DNA of 22,438 bases from JBOFMT01 sp051658525. GTDB taxonomy: Bacteria; Bacillota_I; Bacilli_A; Erysipelotrichales; Erysipelotrichaceae. The notes under the pieces were generated by a model. It searched no databases. It had not been told where the DNA came from and saw only the letters and a list, made by a program, of their open reading frames with translations. Of this stretch, positions 22,203 to 22,438 are shown in pieces; positions within the stretch are counted from its first letter, which is position 1; every line of letters begins with the position of its first letter. Location: the NCBI GenBank assembly GCA_051658525.1, contig JBOFMT010000100.1:1-22438 (forward strand), written 5' to 3'. Position numbers and translations under genes: made by a program.

Positions 22203-22222
22203 GCGGCCAACTCAGTTTTTTT
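22196..22222. terminator. Shared terminator of convergent genes at the right end
   Basis: AAACTGAG (22196-22203) pairs with CTCAGTTT (22211-22218) around a 7-nt loop, with T-runs on both strands. It contains the stop codon of the CDF gene and the stop region of the minus-strand relic. Confidence 0.85.
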
Positions 22223-22419
22223 CTTCAGATATACTTGTAAAACCTAGGAACAATCCTGCTTTAATGAGTAGTAAAATGCCAATAAAGAAGATTTGTTGTC
22301 CCATGTCCTTGATTCCTACAAGTGGATACAAATAGTCCTTCATTCTAGCAAATAAGAATAAAAACAAGTTCCCGATATTCCACTATATAGTAGAGCAACA
22401 CTAAAAAAAATTGTTTCAT
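22212..22419 (-). pseudogene. Frameshifted small membrane-protein gene
   Basis: On the minus strand an ATG at 22417-22419, preceded by GTGAGGA, opens MKQFFLVLLYYIVEYRELVF and stops early. In another frame the protein continues LFLFARMKDYLYPLVGIKDM, then GQQIFFIGILLLIKAGLFLGFTSISEEKN, to a TGA at 22212-22214. The join lies at a homopolymer (five A on the + strand, 22360-22364): removing one base gives a coherent 68-residue protein with two membrane segments. It is therefore a recent one-base frameshift, a sequencing error, or a case of slippage. I do not recognise the family. Confidence 0.6.
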
Positions 22420-22438
22420 TCTATGTCCTCACTTTATA

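Overview
The window is low-GC bacterial DNA with strong AGGAGG-type ribosome-binding sites, compact operons, an ECF riboflavin transporter under an FMN riboswitch, and a Bce-type peptide-antibiotic module. This fits a Firmicute (Bacillota), possibly an anaerobic gut lineage such as Erysipelotrichia or Clostridia (ferredoxin plus hybrid-cluster protein). The lineage is inferred from gene content only; there is no rRNA or other marker here.

Layout from left to right. (1) 1-2674: the end of an unidentified gene, a 342-aa protein with one hydrophobic segment, and a CbxX/SpoVK-type AAA+ ATPase, tightly spaced on the + strand; this is the least explained unit. (2) 2736-4439: promoter, FMN riboswitch, terminator, ribU, and a creatininase-family amidohydrolase overlapping ribU by 4 nt. 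(3) 4526-5626: promoter with palindromes, a PadR repressor and two DUF1048 paralogues, all overlapping. (4) 5699-7524 on the minus strand: an AIM24-family gene and an orphan murQ. (5) 7774-11127 on the + strand: a membrane-anchored alpha/beta hydrolase, a VOC-fold protein, and a ferredoxin-hcp pair, mostly separated by clear terminators.

(6) 11197-12480: a decayed group II intron directly behind the hcp terminator. Its reverse transcriptase has an early stop codon and has lost its 3' third, and no domain V/VI is visible. (7) 12603-17462: a BceRS-like two-component pair, a BceAB-like ABC transporter and a small lipoprotein. (8) 17613-18564: a broken small membrane-protein gene, then a DUF6442 membrane protein and an XRE repressor behind a promoter carrying two near-identical 12-bp palindromes. 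(9) 18732-20336: a membrane-bound diguanylate cyclase with intact GGDEF and no inhibitory I-site. (10) 20566-22419: a DUF1801 gene (minus), a CDF cation transporter (+), and a frameshifted small membrane-protein gene (minus) converging on one shared terminator.

Much of the window looks like separately regulated stress or envelope functions: antibiotic-peptide sensing, nitrosative/oxidative defence, PadR- and XRE-controlled cassettes, metal efflux and c-di-GMP. No CRISPR array, tRNA, rRNA, intact insertion sequence or phage genes were found. The best candidates for something undescribed are the 342-aa/AAA+ operon and the riboswitch-controlled creatininase-like enzyme.
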